Under the pieces are notes generated by a model. It made no database searches. It saw only the letters and a program-made list of their open reading frames with translations, and was not told where the DNA came from. This document shows positions 37,803-49,138 of a stretch of DNA of 64,000 nt, piece after piece. Position 1 is the stretch's first letter. Each line of letters begins with the position of its first letter. The position numbers and the translations under genes are program-made. Source of the stretch: Micromonospora rhizosphaerae (GTDB lineage: Bacteria > Actinomycetota > Actinomycetes > Mycobacteriales > Micromonosporaceae); the NCBI RefSeq assembly GCF_900091465.1, contig NZ_FMHV01000002.1, forward strand, positions 62,001-126,000, written 5' to 3'.

Positions 37803-37988
37803 TTACCAGGAAGCCTTGGACACGCCGGGCAGCTCACCGCGGTGGGCCATCTCCCGGATGCACACCCGGCAGAGACCGAACTTGCGGTAGACCGCCTTCG
37901 GACGCCCGCACCGCTGGCAGCGGGTGTACGCGCGAACCGAGAACTTCGGCTTCGCGGCCGCCTTGAGGATCAGCGCCTTCTTGGCCAT
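37803..37988 (-). CDS. rpsN: 30S ribosomal protein S14, zinc-binding type Z
   Basis: 61 residues, the short form, with the zinc ligands Cys24, Cys27, Cys40 and Cys43 ([17 protein letters not shown]). Actinobacteria often carry an additional long cysteine-free S14 elsewhere for zinc-poor growth; none is in this window. Confidence 0.98.
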   Translation of the reverse strand: MAKKALILKAAAKPKFSVRAYTRCQRCGRPKAVYRKFGLCRVCIREMAHRGELPGVSKASW

Positions 37989-37989
37989 C

Positions 37990-38559
37990 TCAGTTCTCCT
38001 TGAACGGGAAGCCCAGGAGCTTCAGCAGCGCCCGGCCCTCGTCGTCGGTCGTGGCGGTCGTGACCACCGTGATGTCCATGCCCCGCTGGCGATCGATCTT
38101 GTCCTGGTCGATCTCCTGGAACACCGACTGCTCGGTCAGACCGAACGTGTAGTTGCCGTGCCCGTCGAGCTTGCGCCCGTCCAGACCGCGGAAGTCGCGG
38201 ATACGCGGCAGCGCGATCGAGAGCAGCCGGTCCAGGAACTCCCACATCCGGTCGCCGCGCAGGGTCACCTTCGCGCCGATCGGCATGCCCTCACGCAGCT
38301 TGAACTGCGCGATGGACTTGGTCGCCCGCCGCACCTGCGGCTTCTGGCCGGTGATGGTGGCCAGGTCGCGGACGGCGCCGTCGATCAGCTTGGCGTCCCG
38401 AGCGGCCTCGCCGACGCCCATGTTGACGACGATCTTGACCAGCCGCGGCACCTGCATGGGGTTGGCGTAGTTGTACTGCTCGCGCAGCTGGGCCACGATC
38501 TCGCTGCGGTACCGCTCCTTGAGGCGCGGCATGGTCTTGGTTTCGGTAGCCGTGGTCAT
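37990..38559 (-). CDS. rplE: 50S ribosomal protein L5
   Basis: 189 residues: [20 protein letters not shown], then [20 protein letters not shown], ending [11 protein letters not shown]. Binds 5S rRNA. The ATG at 38559 overlaps the rplX stop by one base; the frame offers a GTG one codon earlier. Confidence 0.98.
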   Translation of the reverse strand: MTTATETKTMPRLKERYRSEIVAQLREQYNYANPMQVPRLVKIVVNMGVGEAARDAKLIDGAVRDLATITGQKPQVRRATKSIAQFKLREGMPIGAKVTLRGDRMWEFLDRLLSIALPRIRDFRGLDGRKLDGHGNYTFGLTEQSVFQEIDQDKIDRQRGMDITVVTTATTDDEGRALLKLLGFPFKEN

Positions 38560-38879
38560 CACAGGTCCTTACCGGTGCTACGCGCGATGCGGACCTTCTG
38601 GCCGTTCTCGTCGACCCGGTAACCGACGCGGGTCGGCTTGCCGTCGGAGTCCAGGACCTGCACGTTCGAGACGTGGATCGGGGCCTCCTGGGTGACGATG
38701 CCACCGGTCTTGGCGCCGCGCTGGGTGGTGCTGATGCGGGTGTGCTTCTTGACGCGGTTCACGCCCTCGACCAGGACCTTGTCCTGCCGCGGGTAGGCCG
38801 CGATGACCTTGCCCTTGGCACCCTTGTCCTTACCGGCGATGACGACGACCGTGTCGCCCTTCTTGACCTTCACGGTCAC
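38559..38879 (-). CDS. rplX: 50S ribosomal protein L24
   Basis: 106 residues, KOW-domain protein ([20 protein letters not shown]). The GTG at 38879 overlaps the rplN stop (GTGA) behind GGAGGTGTT; a second GTG at 38873 is possible. Assembly initiator of the 50S subunit. Confidence 0.97.
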   Translation of the reverse strand: MTVKVKKGDTVVVIAGKDKGAKGKVIAAYPRQDKVLVEGVNRVKKHTRISTTQRGAKTGGIVTQEAPIHVSNVQVLDSDGKPTRVGYRVDENGQKVRIARSTGKDL

Positions 38880-39244
38880 AACACCTCCGGCGCGAGAGAA
38901 ATGATCTTCATGAACCGCTTGTCCCGCAGCTCGCGACCCACCGGGCCGAAGATACGGGTGCCGCGCGGGTCCCCACCGTCCTTGATGATGACGGCGGCGT
39001 TCTCGTCGAAGCGGATGTACGAGCCGTCCGGCCGCCGCTTCTCCTTGACGGTGCGAACGACGACGGCCTTGACCACGTCGCCCTTCTTCACACCGGCACC
39101 CGGGATCGCGTCCTTGACGGTGGCCACGATGACGTCGCCGATGCTCGCGTAGCGCCGACCGGAGCCGCCGAGAACGCGGATGCACAGGATCTCCCGGGCA
39201 CCCGTGTTGTCGGCGACGCGCAGTCGCGACTCCTGCTGAATCAC
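38876..39244 (-). CDS. rplN: 50S ribosomal protein L14
   Basis: 122 residues, exactly the standard length: [20 protein letters not shown] to [10 protein letters not shown]. It opens the spc gene block after a 98-base spacer from rpsQ. Confidence 0.98.
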   Translation of the reverse strand: MIQQESRLRVADNTGAREILCIRVLGGSGRRYASIGDVIVATVKDAIPGAGVKKGDVVKAVVVRTVKEKRRPDGSYIRFDENAAVIIKDGGDPRGTRIFGPVGRELRDKRFMKIISLAPEVL

Positions 39245-39342
39245 GTCTATCTCCTATGTCTGCCGGTTCTCCGGCCGCCCGAGGGCGGCCGGAGCCTGGC
39301 GGAACCTGCGCCCGACCAACGCCGGGCGAGCTCGAGCCTTCG

Positions 39343-39618
39343 CTACTTGGCCTTTTCCAGGATCTCCACGAGCCGCCACCGCTTCGTGGCGGACAGCGGC
39401 CGGGTCTCCATGATCAGGACCCGGTCGCCGATGCCGGCGGAGTTCTGCTCGTCGTGCACCTTCAGCTTGCTGGTCCGGCGCATGATCTTGCCGTACAGCG
39501 CGTGCTTGACCCGGTCCTCGACCTCGACGACGACGGTCTTGTCCATCTTGTCGCTGACCACGAGGCCCTCCCGCACCTTGCGGCTGGCCCGGGTGGGGGC
39601 GGTGGTGTTCTCGCTCAT
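39343..39618 (-). CDS. rpsQ: 30S ribosomal protein S17
   Basis: 91 residues; OB fold with [20 protein letters not shown]. Overlaps the rpmC stop by 4 bases. Last gene of the S10 block. Confidence 0.98.
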   Translation of the reverse strand: MSENTTAPTRASRKVREGLVVSDKMDKTVVVEVEDRVKHALYGKIMRRTSKLKVHDEQNSAGIGDRVLIMETRPLSATKRWRLVEILEKAK

Positions 39619-39851
39619 GATGCAGTCACCTCAGTCGGCGCGGCCGAGAGACCCAGCTCGCGCTCACGCATGATCGTGTAGATCCGGGCGATCTCCCGAC
39701 GGATGACCTGCAGCCGCCGGTTGTTGTCCAGCTGCCCGGTTGCGGCCTGCACGCGGAGGTTGAACAGCTCCGCCTTGGCCTCGCGCAGCTTCGTGACCAG
39801 CTCCTCCTCGGAGAGCTCACGCAGCTCGGAGGCCTTAACGCCCGCTGCCAT
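39615..39851 (-). CDS. rpmC: 50S ribosomal protein L29
   Basis: 78 residues, two-helix protein ([20 protein letters not shown]) at the peptide exit where trigger factor and SRP dock. Overlaps rplP by one base and rpsQ by four. Confidence 0.97.
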   Translation of the reverse strand: MAAGVKASELRELSEEELVTKLREAKAELFNLRVQAATGQLDNNRRLQVIRREIARIYTIMRERELGLSAAPTEVTAS

Positions 39852-40276
39852 CAGGATTCACCCACTTCGCGCGTAACAATGCGGCACTTCATCGGGAGCT
39901 TGTGGATCGCGCGACGCATCGCCTCTCGCGCGATCTGCTCGTTGGGGAAGGACATCTCGAAGAGAACCCGCCCCGGCTTGACGTTGGCGACCCACCACTC
40001 GGGCGAGCCCTTACCGGAACCCATCCGGGTTTCCGCCGGCTTCTTGGTCAGGGCCTGGTCCGGGAAGACCGTGATCCAGACCTTGCCGCCACGCTTGATG
40101 TGGCGGGTCATCGCGATACGCGCCGACTCGATCTGCCGGTTCGTCACGTACGCCGGCTCGAGAGCCTGGATCCCGAACTCGCCGAACACCACCCGGTTGC
40201 CACCCTTGGACGCGCCGTGACGGTCCGGGTGGTGCGGCTTGCGGAAGCCCTTCGGGGGCTTGCGCGGCATCAGCAT
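39851..40276 (-). CDS. rplP: 50S ribosomal protein L16
   Basis: 141 residues starting [20 protein letters not shown], with the conserved [20 protein letters not shown] and [14 protein letters not shown]. The ATG at 40276 is right because GGAGGGCTGACAG precedes it, and relatives also begin MLxPR. Contacts A-site tRNA. Confidence 0.97.
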   Translation of the reverse strand: MLMPRKPPKGFRKPHHPDRHGASKGGNRVVFGEFGIQALEPAYVTNRQIESARIAMTRHIKRGGKVWITVFPDQALTKKPAETRMGSGKGSPEWWVANVKPGRVLFEMSFPNEQIAREAMRRAIHKLPMKCRIVTREVGES

Positions 40277-40279
40277 CTG

Positions 40280-41149
40280 TCAGCCCTCCTGCTGCTTTTC
40301 TGCCGGAGCCGACGCTGCTGCGGCGACGGCGGCGGTGTCCACCGGCTCACCGGCCGGCGTCTCGGCGGCCTGCGCGAGTGTCGTCGCGGCAGCCCGGCCA
40401 GCCTCGGTGCCCCCGGCGGTCGTGCCGGCCGAACCCGACCGGCCACGGCGCGGACGCTCGGGACGCTCGCCGCGCTCACGACGCGGGCGGGACGGACCGG
40501 CCTCGGCCGGAGCCTCCCGGCCCGGGACGGCGTCGCCCTTGTAGATCCACACCTTCACGCCGATCCGGCCGAAGGTGGTACGGGCCTCGAAGAAGCCGTA
40601 CTCGATGTTGGCCCGCAGCGTGTGCAGCGGAACCCGGCCCTCACGGTAGAACTCGGTCCGGCTCATCTCGGCGCCGCCCAGACGGCCCGAGACCTGCACC
40701 CGGATGCCCTTGACGACCGGGTTCTTCATGGCCGACTGCATCGCCTTGCGCATGGCCCGGCGGAAGCTGACCCGGCTGGACAGCTGCTCGGCCACGCCCT
40801 GGGCGACCAGCTGCGCGTCCGACTCGGGGCTCTTCACCTCGATGATGTTCAGCTGCACCTGCTTGCCGGTGAGCTTCTCCAGCTCGCCGCGGATCCGGTC
40901 GGCCTCCGCACCCTTACGGCCGATGACGATGCCCGGCCGGGCGGTGTGGATGTCGACGCGGACCCGGTCCCGGGTGCGCTCGATGTCGACCTTGGAGATG
41001 CCGGCCCGCTCGAGGCCCTTGGACATCATCCGGCGGATCTTGACGTCCTCGCCGATGTAGTCCTTGTAGAGCTTGTCTGCGAACCAGCGGGACTTCCAGT
41101 CGGTCGAGATGCCGAGCCGGAACCCAGTGGGGTGAACCTTCTGACCCAT
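40280..41149 (-). CDS. rpsC: 30S ribosomal protein S3
   Basis: 289 residues. The KH domain and C-terminal S3 domain occupy about residues 1-215. A 70-residue Arg/Pro/Glu then Ala-rich tail follows ([20 protein letters not shown]), longer than in E. coli but seen in actinobacteria. Overlaps the rplV stop by one base. Confidence 0.98.
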   Translation of the reverse strand: MGQKVHPTGFRLGISTDWKSRWFADKLYKDYIGEDVKIRRMMSKGLERAGISKVDIERTRDRVRVDIHTARPGIVIGRKGAEADRIRGELEKLTGKQVQLNIIEVKSPESDAQLVAQGVAEQLSSRVSFRRAMRKAMQSAMKNPVVKGIRVQVSGRLGGAEMSRTEFYREGRVPLHTLRANIEYGFFEARTTFGRIGVKVWIYKGDAVPGREAPAEAGPSRPRRERGERPERPRRGRSGSAGTTAGGTEAGRAAATTLAQAAETPAGEPVDTAAVAAAASAPAEKQQEG

Positions 41150-41607
41150 TACTCGGCACCCTCCGTCGTGCTCTCCGTCTCAGCGGCCTCGGCCTGCTTC
41201 GCCGGGGCGGCCTTCTTCGCCGCGGACTTCTTCGCCGCGGCCGGCGCGACCGCCTCGACCGCCACGGTGATGTGGCAGGTGCGCTTGCGGATCCGGTACG
41301 CCCGGCCCTGCGCCCGCGGCCGGAACCGCTTCATGGTCGGGCCCTCGTCGACGAACGCCTCGCTGACGAGCAGCGCGTCGGGGTCCAGCCGCTCGTTGTT
41401 CTCCGCGTTGGCGATCGCGCTCGCGAGCACCTTGTACACCTGCTCGCTCGCAGCCTGCGGCGCGAACTGCAGCACCGTGAGCGCCTCCTTCGCGGGCAGG
41501 CCGCGGACGAGGTTGACCACCCGGCGCGCCTTCATCGGCGAGATGCGCACGTGCCGCGCAACCGCCCGCGCGCCCGGAAGCACCGGAGCGTCGCCCTTTC
41601 CTGGCAT
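41149..41607 (-). CDS. rplV: 50S ribosomal protein L22
   Basis: 152 residues. The core ends near 120; a Lys/Ala-rich then acidic tail ([20 protein letters not shown]) is added, as in other actinobacteria. The beta-hairpin loop region [20 protein letters not shown] lines the exit tunnel. Confidence 0.98.
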   Translation of the reverse strand: MPGKGDAPVLPGARAVARHVRISPMKARRVVNLVRGLPAKEALTVLQFAPQAASEQVYKVLASAIANAENNERLDPDALLVSEAFVDEGPTMKRFRPRAQGRAYRIRKRTCHITVAVEAVAPAAAKKSAAKKAAPAKQAEAAETESTTEGAE

Positions 41608-41647
41608 CGCTGTAACCCCTTGTTCCTCTATCCGTATGCCCGCGGCG

Positions 41648-41929
41648 TCAGCGCCGGCGGCTCTTCCGGTCGTCCTTCTCGTGACCCTTGAACGTTCGGG
41701 TCAGCGCGAACTCGCCGAGCTTGTGCCCGACCATCGCCTCGGTGACGAACACCGGGACGTGCTTGCGTCCGTCGTGCACGGCGATCGTGTGCCCGAGCAT
41801 CTCGGGAATGATCGTCGAGCGCCGCGACCAGGTCTTGATGACGTTCTTCGAGCCCTTCTCGTTCTGCGTCTCCACCTTCTTGAGCAGGTGGTCGTCTACG
41901 AACGGGCCCTTCTTCAGGCTGCGAGGCAT
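41648..41929 (-). CDS. rpsS: 30S ribosomal protein S19
   Basis: 93 residues: [20 protein letters not shown] to [12 protein letters not shown]. Standard length. Part of the head of the small subunit with S13. Confidence 0.98.
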   Translation of the reverse strand: MPRSLKKGPFVDDHLLKKVETQNEKGSKNVIKTWSRRSTIIPEMLGHTIAVHDGRKHVPVFVTEAMVGHKLGEFALTRTFKGHEKDDRKSRRR

Positions 41930-41944
41930 CTGTCAGCTCTCCTG

Positions 41945-42784
41945 TTAGCCGCGCTTGCGGGTGGCGTAGCGGCGGCGGACGATCAGCCGGTCACTCGGCT
42001 GACCCTTACGACGGGTGCGGCCCTCGGGCTTACCCTGCGGGTTGACCGGGTGGCGACCACCGGAGGTCTTACCCTCACCACCACCGTGCGGGTGGTCGAC
42101 CGGGTTCATCGCGACACCACGGACGGTCGGGCGCTTGCCCTTCCACCGCATCCGACCGGCCTTACCCCAGTTGATGTTCGACTGGTCGGCGTTGCCGATC
42201 TCGCCGATGCTGGCGCGGCACCGCACGTCGACCCGCCGGATCTCACCGGACGGCATGCGGAGGGTCGCGTACGCGCCCTCACGGCCGAGCAGCTGGATGC
42301 CGACGCCGGCCGAACGGGCCAGCTTGGCGCCACCGCCCGGACGCAGCTCCACGCTGTGGATCGTGGTACCGACCGGGATGTTGCGCAGCGGCAGGTTGTT
42401 GCCCGGCTTGATGTCGGCGGACGGGCCCGACTCGACGACGTCGCCCTGCTTCAGGTCCTTCGGCGCGATGATGTAGCGCTTCTCGCCGTCGGCGTAGTGC
42501 AGCAGCGCGATCCGCGCGGTGCGGTTCGGGTCGTACTCGATGTGCGCGACCTTCGCCGGCACGCCGTCCTTGTCGACCCGCTTGAAGTCGATCAGACGGT
42601 ACTGGCGCTTGTGACCACCACCGTGGTGCCGGGTGGTGATCCGGCCGTAGGTGTTGCGTCCGCCCTTCTTCGGCAGCGGCACCACCAGCGACTTCTCGGG
42701 CTCCGACCGGGTGATCTCGGCGAAGTCGGCGACACTCGAGCCACGCCGGCCCGGCGTCGTCGGCTTGTACTTACGGATAGCCAT
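41945..42784 (-). CDS. rplB: 50S ribosomal protein L2
   Basis: 279 residues, with the universally conserved loop [20 protein letters not shown], whose His is near the peptidyl transferase centre. Required for subunit joining. It is 12 bases after rplW. Confidence 0.99.
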   Translation of the reverse strand: MAIRKYKPTTPGRRGSSVADFAEITRSEPEKSLVVPLPKKGGRNTYGRITTRHHGGGHKRQYRLIDFKRVDKDGVPAKVAHIEYDPNRTARIALLHYADGEKRYIIAPKDLKQGDVVESGPSADIKPGNNLPLRNIPVGTTIHSVELRPGGGAKLARSAGVGIQLLGREGAYATLRMPSGEIRRVDVRCRASIGEIGNADQSNINWGKAGRMRWKGKRPTVRGVAMNPVDHPHGGGEGKTSGGRHPVNPQGKPEGRTRRKGQPSDRLIVRRRYATRKRG

Positions 42785-42796
42785 TGTCTACACCCC

Positions 42797-43099
42797 TCAG
42801 CTGACCGGGCCGCCGAAGGCCTCGATACGGTCACCGTCAGCCAGCTTCACCATCGCCCGCTTGGTGTCCTTGCGCTTACCGAACCCGGTGCGGGTCCGCT
42901 TGCGCTTGCCCTCGCGGTTGAGCGTGTTGACCGACAGGACGCGGACGTTGAAGATCTGCTGGACAGCGATCTTGATCTCGGTCTTGTTGGCGTCCGGGTG
43001 CACCAGGAAGGTGTACCAGTTGCGGTTCAGCTCGCTGTAGCTCTTCTCCGAGACGACCGGCGCGACGATGACGTCACGCGGATCCGCGATCGTGCTCAC
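42797..43099 (-). CDS. rplW: 50S ribosomal protein L23
   Basis: 100 residues: [20 protein letters not shown], then [20 protein letters not shown]. Docking site for trigger factor and SRP at the exit. Overlaps rplD by 4 bases. Confidence 0.98.
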   Translation of the reverse strand: MSTIADPRDVIVAPVVSEKSYSELNRNWYTFLVHPDANKTEIKIAVQQIFNVRVLSVNTLNREGKRKRTRTGFGKRKDTKRAMVKLADGDRIEAFGGPVS

Positions 43100-43746
43100 T
43101 TGCCACCCTCCTCGGTGGTCTCGGCGGGAACGCCGAGGAACTCGTCCAGGGCGTCCTTCGTGAAGACCACGTCGTCGGCCACCAGCACGTCGTACGTGTT
43201 GAGCTGGCCGGCCTCGATCAGGTGCACCCGCGGCTCGTTGCGCAGCGACACCCAGTTCAGCTCGTCGGTGCTGCTCAGCACGACCAGGACCCGACGGGCC
43301 TCGGTCAGCTTGGCCAGCGTGGCCAGGGCGGCCTTGGTCGACGGCTTCTCGCCCGAGACGAACGCCTCGACGACGTGCACCTGGCCGGCGCGCGCCCGGT
43401 CGGAGAGGGCGCCACGCAGGGCGGCGGCCTTCATCTTCTTCGGGGTGCGCTGGCTGTAGTCACGCGGCACCGGGCCGTGGACCACGCCACCGCCGGCGAA
43501 CTGCGGCGCGCGGATCGAACCCTGCCGGGCCCGACCGGTGCCCTTCTGCTTGTACGGCTTCTTGCCGCCACCGGCGACCTCGCCGCGGGTCTTGGTCTTG
43601 TGCGTGCCCTGGCGCGCGGCCGCGAGCTGGGCCACCACGACCTGGTGCATCAGCGCGACGTTGGCCTGGGCGTCGAAGATGTCGGCCGGCAGCTCGACGG
43701 AGCCGCTCTTGGCGCCTTCGACGTTGAGGACGTCAACGGTGGTCAC
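43096..43746 (-). CDS. rplD: 50S ribosomal protein L4
   Basis: 216 residues. The extended tunnel loop is seen as [20 protein letters not shown] and [20 protein letters not shown]. In some bacteria L4 also represses the S10 operon through its leader. Overlaps rplC and rplW by 4 bases each. Confidence 0.98.
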   Translation of the reverse strand: MTTVDVLNVEGAKSGSVELPADIFDAQANVALMHQVVVAQLAAARQGTHKTKTRGEVAGGGKKPYKQKGTGRARQGSIRAPQFAGGGVVHGPVPRDYSQRTPKKMKAAALRGALSDRARAGQVHVVEAFVSGEKPSTKAALATLAKLTEARRVLVVLSSTDELNWVSLRNEPRVHLIEAGQLNTYDVLVADDVVFTKDALDEFLGVPAETTEEGGK

Positions 43747-44408
43747 TTGGCCGCACCGCCCTTCTTCGCCTTGGTCTTGGCCGCGGTACGGACCAGGACC
43801 AGCGCGCCCTTGGGACCGGGGATGGCACCACGGACGAGCAGGAGGTTGTTCTCGGTGTCGACCGCCTGGACGGTCAGGTTCTGGACGGTGTAGCGCACGC
43901 CACCCATCCGGCCGGCCATCCGGACGCCCTTGAAGACGCGGCCGGGCGTCGACGCGCCGCCGATGGAGCCGGGCGAGCGGTGCTTGCGCTCGACACCGTG
44001 GCTGGCGCGCAGACCGTGGAAGCCGTGCCGCTTCATCGGGCCGGCGTAGCCCTTGCCCTTGGTCTTGCCGGTCACGTCGACCGACACCCCGGCCGGGAAC
44101 TCCTCGACCGTGACCTCCTGGCCCGGCGAGTAGTCCGCGGCGTCGGTGGTGCGCAGCTCGACGATGTGCCGGCGCGGCGCCACGTCCGCCTTGGCGTAGT
44201 GCCCGCTGATCGGCTTCTTAACCTTGCGCGGGTCGATCGTGCCGTACGCCAGCTGGACCGCGGAGTAACCGTCCTTGTCGGCGCTACGAACCTGGGTGAC
44301 GACGCACGGGCCGGCCTGAACCACGGTCACCGGGACAACGCGGTTGTTGTCCCAGACCTGGGTCATGCCGAGCTTTGCGCCCAGGATCCCCTTGACTTGC
44401 CTGTCCAT
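43743..44408 (-). CDS. rplC: 50S ribosomal protein L3
   Basis: 221 residues: [20 protein letters not shown] at the start; the loop [20 protein letters not shown] reaches towards the peptidyl transferase centre. Second gene of the S10 operon, 11 bases after rpsJ. Confidence 0.98.
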   Translation of the reverse strand: MDRQVKGILGAKLGMTQVWDNNRVVPVTVVQAGPCVVTQVRSADKDGYSAVQLAYGTIDPRKVKKPISGHYAKADVAPRRHIVELRTTDAADYSPGQEVTVEEFPAGVSVDVTGKTKGKGYAGPMKRHGFHGLRASHGVERKHRSPGSIGGASTPGRVFKGVRMAGRMGGVRYTVQNLTVQAVDTENNLLLVRGAIPGPKGALVLVRTAAKTKAKKGGAAK

Positions 44409-44419
44409 TTGTCCGGTCC

Positions 44420-44728
44420 CTACAGCTTGATCTCGATGTCGACGCCAGCCGGCAGGTCGAGGCGCATGAGCGAGTCGACCGTCTTCGGGGTCGGGTCGAT
44501 GATGTCGATCAGCCGCTTGTGCGTACGCATCTCGAAGTGCTCGCGCGAGTCCTTGTACTTGTGCGGCGAGCGGATAACGCAGAAACGGTTGATCTCCGTG
44601 GGCAGCGGCACCGGGCCAGCGACCTGCGCCCCGGTACGCGTCACCGTCTCGACGATCTTCCGAGCCGAGGAGTCGACGACCTCGTGGTCATAGGCCTTGA
44701 GCCGGATGCGGATCTTCTGTCCCGCCAT
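44420..44728 (-). CDS. rpsJ: 30S ribosomal protein S10
   Basis: 102 residues, [20 protein letters not shown] to [11 protein letters not shown]; also known as NusE for transcription-translation coupling with NusG. The ATG at 44728 follows GAGAGAAGGAACAGAAGCCACC. First gene of the long S10-spc run, behind a 354-base leader/intergenic region. Confidence 0.98.
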
Positions 44729-44771
44729 GGTGGCTTCTGTTCCTTCTCTCGATGCCGCTGTGTTGCGGGCG

Positions 44772-44791
44772 CCTGTGCCGGCTGGCACAGG
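44772..44791 (-). other. Hairpin in the rpsJ leader
   Basis: CCTGTGCC pairs perfectly with GGCACAGG around AGCC, 43 bases before the rpsJ start codon. It follows the shared 20-base leader element and could be part of the same control structure. Confidence 0.5.
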
Positions 44792-44807
44792 CCCACTTCC
44801 GCCGACC

Positions 44808-44827
44808 CCCGCGGTCGGGCGTGTCGC
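44808..44827 (-). promoter_or_regulatory. 20-base leader element shared with the rpsL leader (copy in rpsJ leader)
   Basis: The minus strand reads GCGACACGCCCGACCGCGGG, identical to 49627-49646 before rpsL. Together with the bases just before it, it forms a small hairpin, GGGCG-CGACA-CGCCC (44831-44817). It ends 79 bases before the rpsJ start codon. In this copy the GACC part can also pair with a following GGTCGG (CCGACC...GGTCGG, 44818-44802), an alternative to the first hairpin. Confidence 0.6.
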
Positions 44828-44926
44828 GCCCTCGGGCCAGGCTCCGCCCCGGGACTCCGGAGCGGCTATCTGACTACGCGGTGGGTCTTGGCGCCGATCG
44901 CGTCTCCGCGACCTGGACGCCGTGCG

Positions 44927-44961
44927 AGGGTGGTTGACCGCCAGTGGCGATCAACCACCCT
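44927..44961 (-). terminator. Strong hairpin between tuf and rpsJ
   Basis: AGGGTGGTTGA pairs perfectly with TCAACCACCCT, with a further GCC/GGC pairing inside. It lies 122 bases after the tuf stop and 198 before rpsJ. It may end the str operon, or be part of the S10 leader if the weak promoter at 45038-45067 is real; no U-run follows. Confidence 0.45.
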
Positions 44962-45037
44962 ACGCGCGACCGTCGGTGACCCGGAGGTCCAGCATTCACC
45001 GGACGCAGGTGACTAACCGTCGTTACGCAACCTGACT

Positions 45038-45067
45038 AGTATGCCGCACGACCGGCGGCGACGCTAA
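45038..45067 (-). promoter_or_regulatory. Possible S10 operon promoter
   Basis: Minus strand TTAGCG, 18-base spacer, CATACT. It is a weak match, but it would give a leader of about 300 bases, similar to the rpsL leader. No better candidate was seen in the 354-base tuf-rpsJ gap. Confidence 0.3.
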
Positions 45068-45082
45068 TCGGGGTTACCCAGC

Positions 45083-46276
45083 TCACTTGTTGATCTTGGT
45101 GACGCGACCCGCGCCGACCGTCCGGCCACCCTCCCGGATCGCGAACTTGAGGTTCTCCTCCATCGCGATGGGCTGGATCAGCTTCACGGCCATCGTGGTG
45201 TTGTCGCCCGGCATGACCATCTCGGTGCCCTCGGGCAGCGTGACGACGCCGGTGACGTCCGTGGTCCGGAAGTAGAACTGCGGACGGTAGTTCTGGAAGA
45301 ACGGGGTGTGCCGGCCGCCCTCCTCCTTGGAGAGGATGTAGACCGTCGCCTCGAACTCGGTGTGCGGGGTGCTGGTGCCGGGCTTGACGACCACCATGCC
45401 GCGCTCGACGTCCTCGCGCTTGATGCCACGCAGCAGCAGACCGACGTTCTCGCCCGCGCGGGCCTCGTCGAGCAGCTTGCGGAACATCTCGATGCCGGTG
45501 CAGACCGTCTTCTGCGACTTCTCGCGGATGCCGACGATCTCCACCTCCTCGTTCGGCTTGAGGATGCCACGCTCCGCGCGACCGGTGACAACCGTGCCAC
45601 GACCGGTGATCGTGAAGACGTCCTCGATCGGCATGAGGAACGGCTTCTCGGTCTCCCGCTCCGGCTGCGGGATCGCGGTGTCAACCGCGTTCATCAGCTC
45701 CATGAGCCGGTCGGTCCACTCCGGCTCGCCCTCGAGCGCCTTCAGCGCCGAGACGCGAACGACCGGCAGGTCGTCGCCCGGGTACTCCTGCGCCGACAGC
45801 AGCTCGCGGACCTCGAGCTCGACGAGCTCGAGCAGCTCCTCGTCATCGACCATGTCGCTCTTGTTCAGCGCCACGACGATGTAGGGCACGCCGACCTGGC
45901 GGGCCAGCAGCACGTGCTCGCGGGTCTGCGGCATCGGGCCGTCGGTCGCGGCCACCACCAGGATCGCGCCGTCCATCTGCGCGGCGCCGGTGATCATGTT
46001 CTTGATGTAGTCGGCGTGACCGGGGCAGTCGACGTGTGCGTAGTGCCGCGCCTCGGTCTGGTACTCGACGTGTGCGATCGAGATCGTGATACCGCGGGCC
46101 TTCTCCTCCGGCGCCTTGTCGATCTCGTCGAACGGCGTGTAGGGGTTGACATCCGGATACCTGTCGTGCAGGACCTTGGTGATGGCCGCCGTCAGCGTCG
46201 TCTTACCGTGGTCGATGTGACCAATGGTGCCGATGTTGACGTGCGGCTTAGTCCGCTCGAACTTCGCCTTCGCCAC
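45083..46276 (-). CDS. tuf: Elongation factor Tu
   Basis: 397 residues, full length. GTPase motifs: [10 protein letters not shown] near residue 18, [12 protein letters not shown] near 80, [12 protein letters not shown] near 135. Delivers aminoacyl-tRNA to the ribosome. Last gene of the str operon, 220 bases after fusA; that spacer has a hairpin at 46445-46462 and may hold an extra tuf promoter, though I see no convincing -35/-10 pair. Confidence 0.99.
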   Translation of the reverse strand: MAKAKFERTKPHVNIGTIGHIDHGKTTLTAAITKVLHDRYPDVNPYTPFDEIDKAPEEKARGITISIAHVEYQTEARHYAHVDCPGHADYIKNMITGAAQMDGAILVVAATDGPMPQTREHVLLARQVGVPYIVVALNKSDMVDDEELLELVELEVRELLSAQEYPGDDLPVVRVSALKALEGEPEWTDRLMELMNAVDTAIPQPERETEKPFLMPIEDVFTITGRGTVVTGRAERGILKPNEEVEIVGIREKSQKTVCTGIEMFRKLLDEARAGENVGLLLRGIKREDVERGMVVVKPGTSTPHTEFEATVYILSKEEGGRHTPFFQNYRPQFYFRTTDVTGVVTLPEGTEMVMPGDNTTMAVKLIQPIAMEENLKFAIREGGRTVGAGRVTKINK

Positions 46277-46444
46277 TGGTGTCCTCCTGTGGACTTCTTG
46301 GTTCGTTCGCCCCGGCGCGCCGGTCGGCGCTTAGGACTCTGTCGACAGCCTTTCCGACCTGACGGCCGGAGAGCCTTTGTGGGTTCTGCGGCGATGAAGC
46401 CTACAGGCCCGGATTCACACAACCCGACCGAGGTGGCCGCGGGC

Positions 46445-46462
46445 GGGAGGTCCCTCCCGCGC
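46445..46462 (-). other. Hairpin in the fusA-tuf spacer
   Basis: GCGGGAGG pairs with CCTCCCGC around a two-base loop, 34 bases after the fusA stop. It may reduce read-through or mark mRNA processing between fusA and tuf. Confidence 0.4.
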
Positions 46463-46496
46463 CCAGCCCCGGGTCATCGATCAGCGAAGGTGAGCG

Positions 46497-48593
46497 TCAC
46501 TCACCCGTCGCCTTGGCGATGATCTCCTTCGCCACGCTCTGCGGAACCTCGGCGTAGGAGTCGAACTGCATGCTGTAGCTAGCCCGGCCCTGGGTCTTCG
46601 ACCGCAGGTCGCCGACGTAGCCGAACATCTCCGACAACGGCACCAGGGCGCGGACGACGCGGGCACCGCCGCGCTCCTCCATCGCCTGGATGATGCCACG
46701 GCGGGAGTTGAGGTCGCCGATGACGTCACCCATGTTCTCCTCAGGAGTGGTGACCTCAACGGCCATCATCGGCTCGAGCAGCGCCGGGTCGGCCTTGCGG
46801 GCCGCCTCCTTCAGCGCCATCGAGCCGGCGATCTTGAACGCCATCTCGGACGAGTCGACCTCGTGGTACTGACCATCCACCAGCGTCAGCTTGACACCCA
46901 CCAGCGGGAAGCCGGCGAGGATGCCGTACTGCATGGCGTCCTGGGCGCCCGCGTCCACCGAGGGGATGAACTCCCTGGGGATCCGGCCACCGGTGACGGC
47001 GTTCGCGAACTCGTAGGTCGGGGTGTCGTTGTCCAGCGGCAGCGGCTCCAGGCTGATGATGACCCGGGCGTACTGGCCGGAACCACCGGTCTGCTTCTTG
47101 TGGGTGTACTCGATCTTCTCCACCGGACGGCGGATCGTCTCGCGGTACGCCACCTGCGGCTTACCGATGTTCGCCTCGACGTTGAACTCGCGGCGCATCC
47201 GGTCGACCAGGATGTCCAGGTGCAGCTCGCCCATGCCGGAGATGACCGTCTGACCGGTCTCCTCGTCCAGCTTGACGCGGAAGGTCGGGTCCTCCTCGGC
47301 CAGCCGCTGGATGGCGGTGCTGAGCTTCTCCTGGTCAGCCTTGGTCTTCGGCTCGACGGCGACATCGATGACCGGCTCCGGGAAGGTCATCGACTCCAGG
47401 ATTACCGGGTTCGCCGGGTCGCACAGGGTGTCACCGGTGGTCGTCTGCTTCAGACCCTGGACCGCGATGATGTCGCCAGCCTTGGCGGAGCTGCGCTCCT
47501 CCCGCTTGTTGGCGTGCATCTGGTAGATCTTGCCGATCCGCTCCTTGCGGTCCTTGGTGGAGTTGACCACCTGGGACCCGGACTCGACCACGCCGGAGTA
47601 GACCCGGACGTAGGTGAGCTTGCCGAGGTGCTTGTCGGTCTGGATCTTGAAGGCCAGGCCCGAGAAGGGCTCCGACGTGGAAGGCTTCCGCTGCAGCGGG
47701 GTCTCGCCGTCGGTGGCCGTGCCCTCAATCGCCGGGATGTCCAGCGGCGACGGCAGGAAGTCGACCACGGCGTCGAGCATGGGCTGGACGCCCTTGTTCT
47801 TGAACGCGGAGCCGCAGAGAACCGGGTTGGCCTTGCCGGCGATGGTGGCCCGGCGGATGGCGGCCTTGATCGCCTCGACGGAGATCTCCTCGCCCTCCAG
47901 GTACTTCTCCATGATCGCGTCGTCGACGTCGGCCAGGGTCTCCATCAGCTTCTCGCGCCACTCGGCCGCGGAGTCGGCCAGGTCGGCCGGGATCTCCTCG
48001 ATCGCGTAGTCCTCACCCTTCTGGGTCTCCCCGCGCCAGGTGAGGGCGCGCATGCCGATCAGGTCGACGACGCCGATGTGGTCGGCCTCGAGCCCGATCG
48101 GGATCTGGAGCACCAGCGGGGTGGCGTTGAGCCGGTCGATCATCATCTGCACGCAGCGGAAGAAGTCGGCACCGGTCCGGTCGAGCTTGTTGACGAAGCA
48201 CATCCGGGGGACGTTGTACTTGTCCGCCTGACGCCAGACGTTCTCCGTCTGCGGCTCCACGCCGGCGACGCCGTCGTAGACCGCGACCGCACCGTCCAGC
48301 ACCCGCAGCGACCGCTCGACCTCGACCGTGAAGTCGACGTGGCCGGGCGTGTCGATGATCTGGATCGTGTGGCCCTTCCACTCACACTTGGTGGCAGCGG
48401 AGGTGATGGTGATACCACGCTCCTGCTCCTGCTCCATCCAGTCCATGACGGCAGCGCCCTCGTGGACCTCACCGATCTTGTACGTGATACCGGTGTAGAA
48501 CAGAATCCGCTCGGTGGTCGTGGTCTTACCGGCATCGATGTGCGCCATGATGCCGATGTTGCGTACGTTGGCGAGCGCGTCTGCGGCGGCCAC
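46497..48593 (-). CDS. fusA: Elongation factor G
   Basis: 698 residues. G1 [10 protein letters not shown] near 17, switch [19 protein letters not shown] near 85, [10 protein letters not shown] near 139; domains II-V follow to [14 protein letters not shown]. GTPase for translocation and, with RRF, recycling. GTG start at 48593, 73 bases after rpsG. Confidence 0.99.
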   Translation of the reverse strand: MAAADALANVRNIGIMAHIDAGKTTTTERILFYTGITYKIGEVHEGAAVMDWMEQEQERGITITSAATKCEWKGHTIQIIDTPGHVDFTVEVERSLRVLDGAVAVYDGVAGVEPQTENVWRQADKYNVPRMCFVNKLDRTGADFFRCVQMMIDRLNATPLVLQIPIGLEADHIGVVDLIGMRALTWRGETQKGEDYAIEEIPADLADSAAEWREKLMETLADVDDAIMEKYLEGEEISVEAIKAAIRRATIAGKANPVLCGSAFKNKGVQPMLDAVVDFLPSPLDIPAIEGTATDGETPLQRKPSTSEPFSGLAFKIQTDKHLGKLTYVRVYSGVVESGSQVVNSTKDRKERIGKIYQMHANKREERSSAKAGDIIAVQGLKQTTTGDTLCDPANPVILESMTFPEPVIDVAVEPKTKADQEKLSTAIQRLAEEDPTFRVKLDEETGQTVISGMGELHLDILVDRMRREFNVEANIGKPQVAYRETIRRPVEKIEYTHKKQTGGSGQYARVIISLEPLPLDNDTPTYEFANAVTGGRIPREFIPSVDAGAQDAMQYGILAGFPLVGVKLTLVDGQYHEVDSSEMAFKIAGSMALKEAARKADPALLEPMMAVEVTTPEENMGDVIGDLNSRRGIIQAMEERGGARVVRALVPLSEMFGYVGDLRSKTQGRASYSMQFDSYAEVPQSVAKEIIAKATGE

Positions 48594-48666
48594 TTCAATC
48601 CCTACTTATCGTCTAGACACAACTGGTGGCGGTCCCGGCGCCCGGGCGGGCGCCGGAACCAGGGTG

Positions 48667-49137
48667 TTACCAGCGGTAGTGCGCGAAGGCCTTGTTGGAC
48701 TCGGCCATCTTGTGCGTGTCCTCGCGCCGCTTGACGGCGGCACCCAGACCGTTGCTCGCGTCCAGCAGCTCGTTCATCAGCCGCTCGACCATTGTCTTCT
48801 CACGACGGGCCTTGGAGTACGTCACCAGCCAGCGCAGACCGAGGGTGGTCGCCCGGGCGGGACGGACCTCGACCGGCACCTGGTAGGTGGCGCCACCGAC
48901 ACGGCGGCTGCGCACCTCGAGGGTCGGCTTGACGTTGTCCATCGCCCGCTTCAGGGTGACGACCGGGTCGGTGCCGCTCTTCTCGCGGCAGCCCTCCAGG
49001 GCGGCGTACACGATGCGCTCGGCGAGCTGACGCTTGCCGCGCAGCAGGATCTTGTTCACCAGCTGGGTGACCAACGGCGAGTTGTACACCGGGTCAGCGA
49101 CCAGCGGCTTCCGCGGAGCGGGTCCCTTACGCGGCAT
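48667..49137 (-). CDS. rpsG: 30S ribosomal protein S7
   Basis: 156 residues: [20 protein letters not shown] to [13 protein letters not shown]. Primary head assembly protein. The ATG at 49137 lies right after the rpsL stop; the longer frame is rejected. In E. coli S7 controls the str operon. Confidence 0.98.
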   Translation of the reverse strand: MPRKGPAPRKPLVADPVYNSPLVTQLVNKILLRGKRQLAERIVYAALEGCREKSGTDPVVTLKRAMDNVKPTLEVRSRRVGGATYQVPVEVRPARATTLGLRWLVTYSKARREKTMVERLMNELLDASNGLGAAVKRREDTHKMAESNKAFAHYRW

Positions 49138-49138
49138 G

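Noticed and set aside
39902..43459. Plus-strand open frame of about 1185 codons opposite the S10 operon
   Set aside because: It crosses many well-defined ribosomal genes and their spacers; composition artefact.
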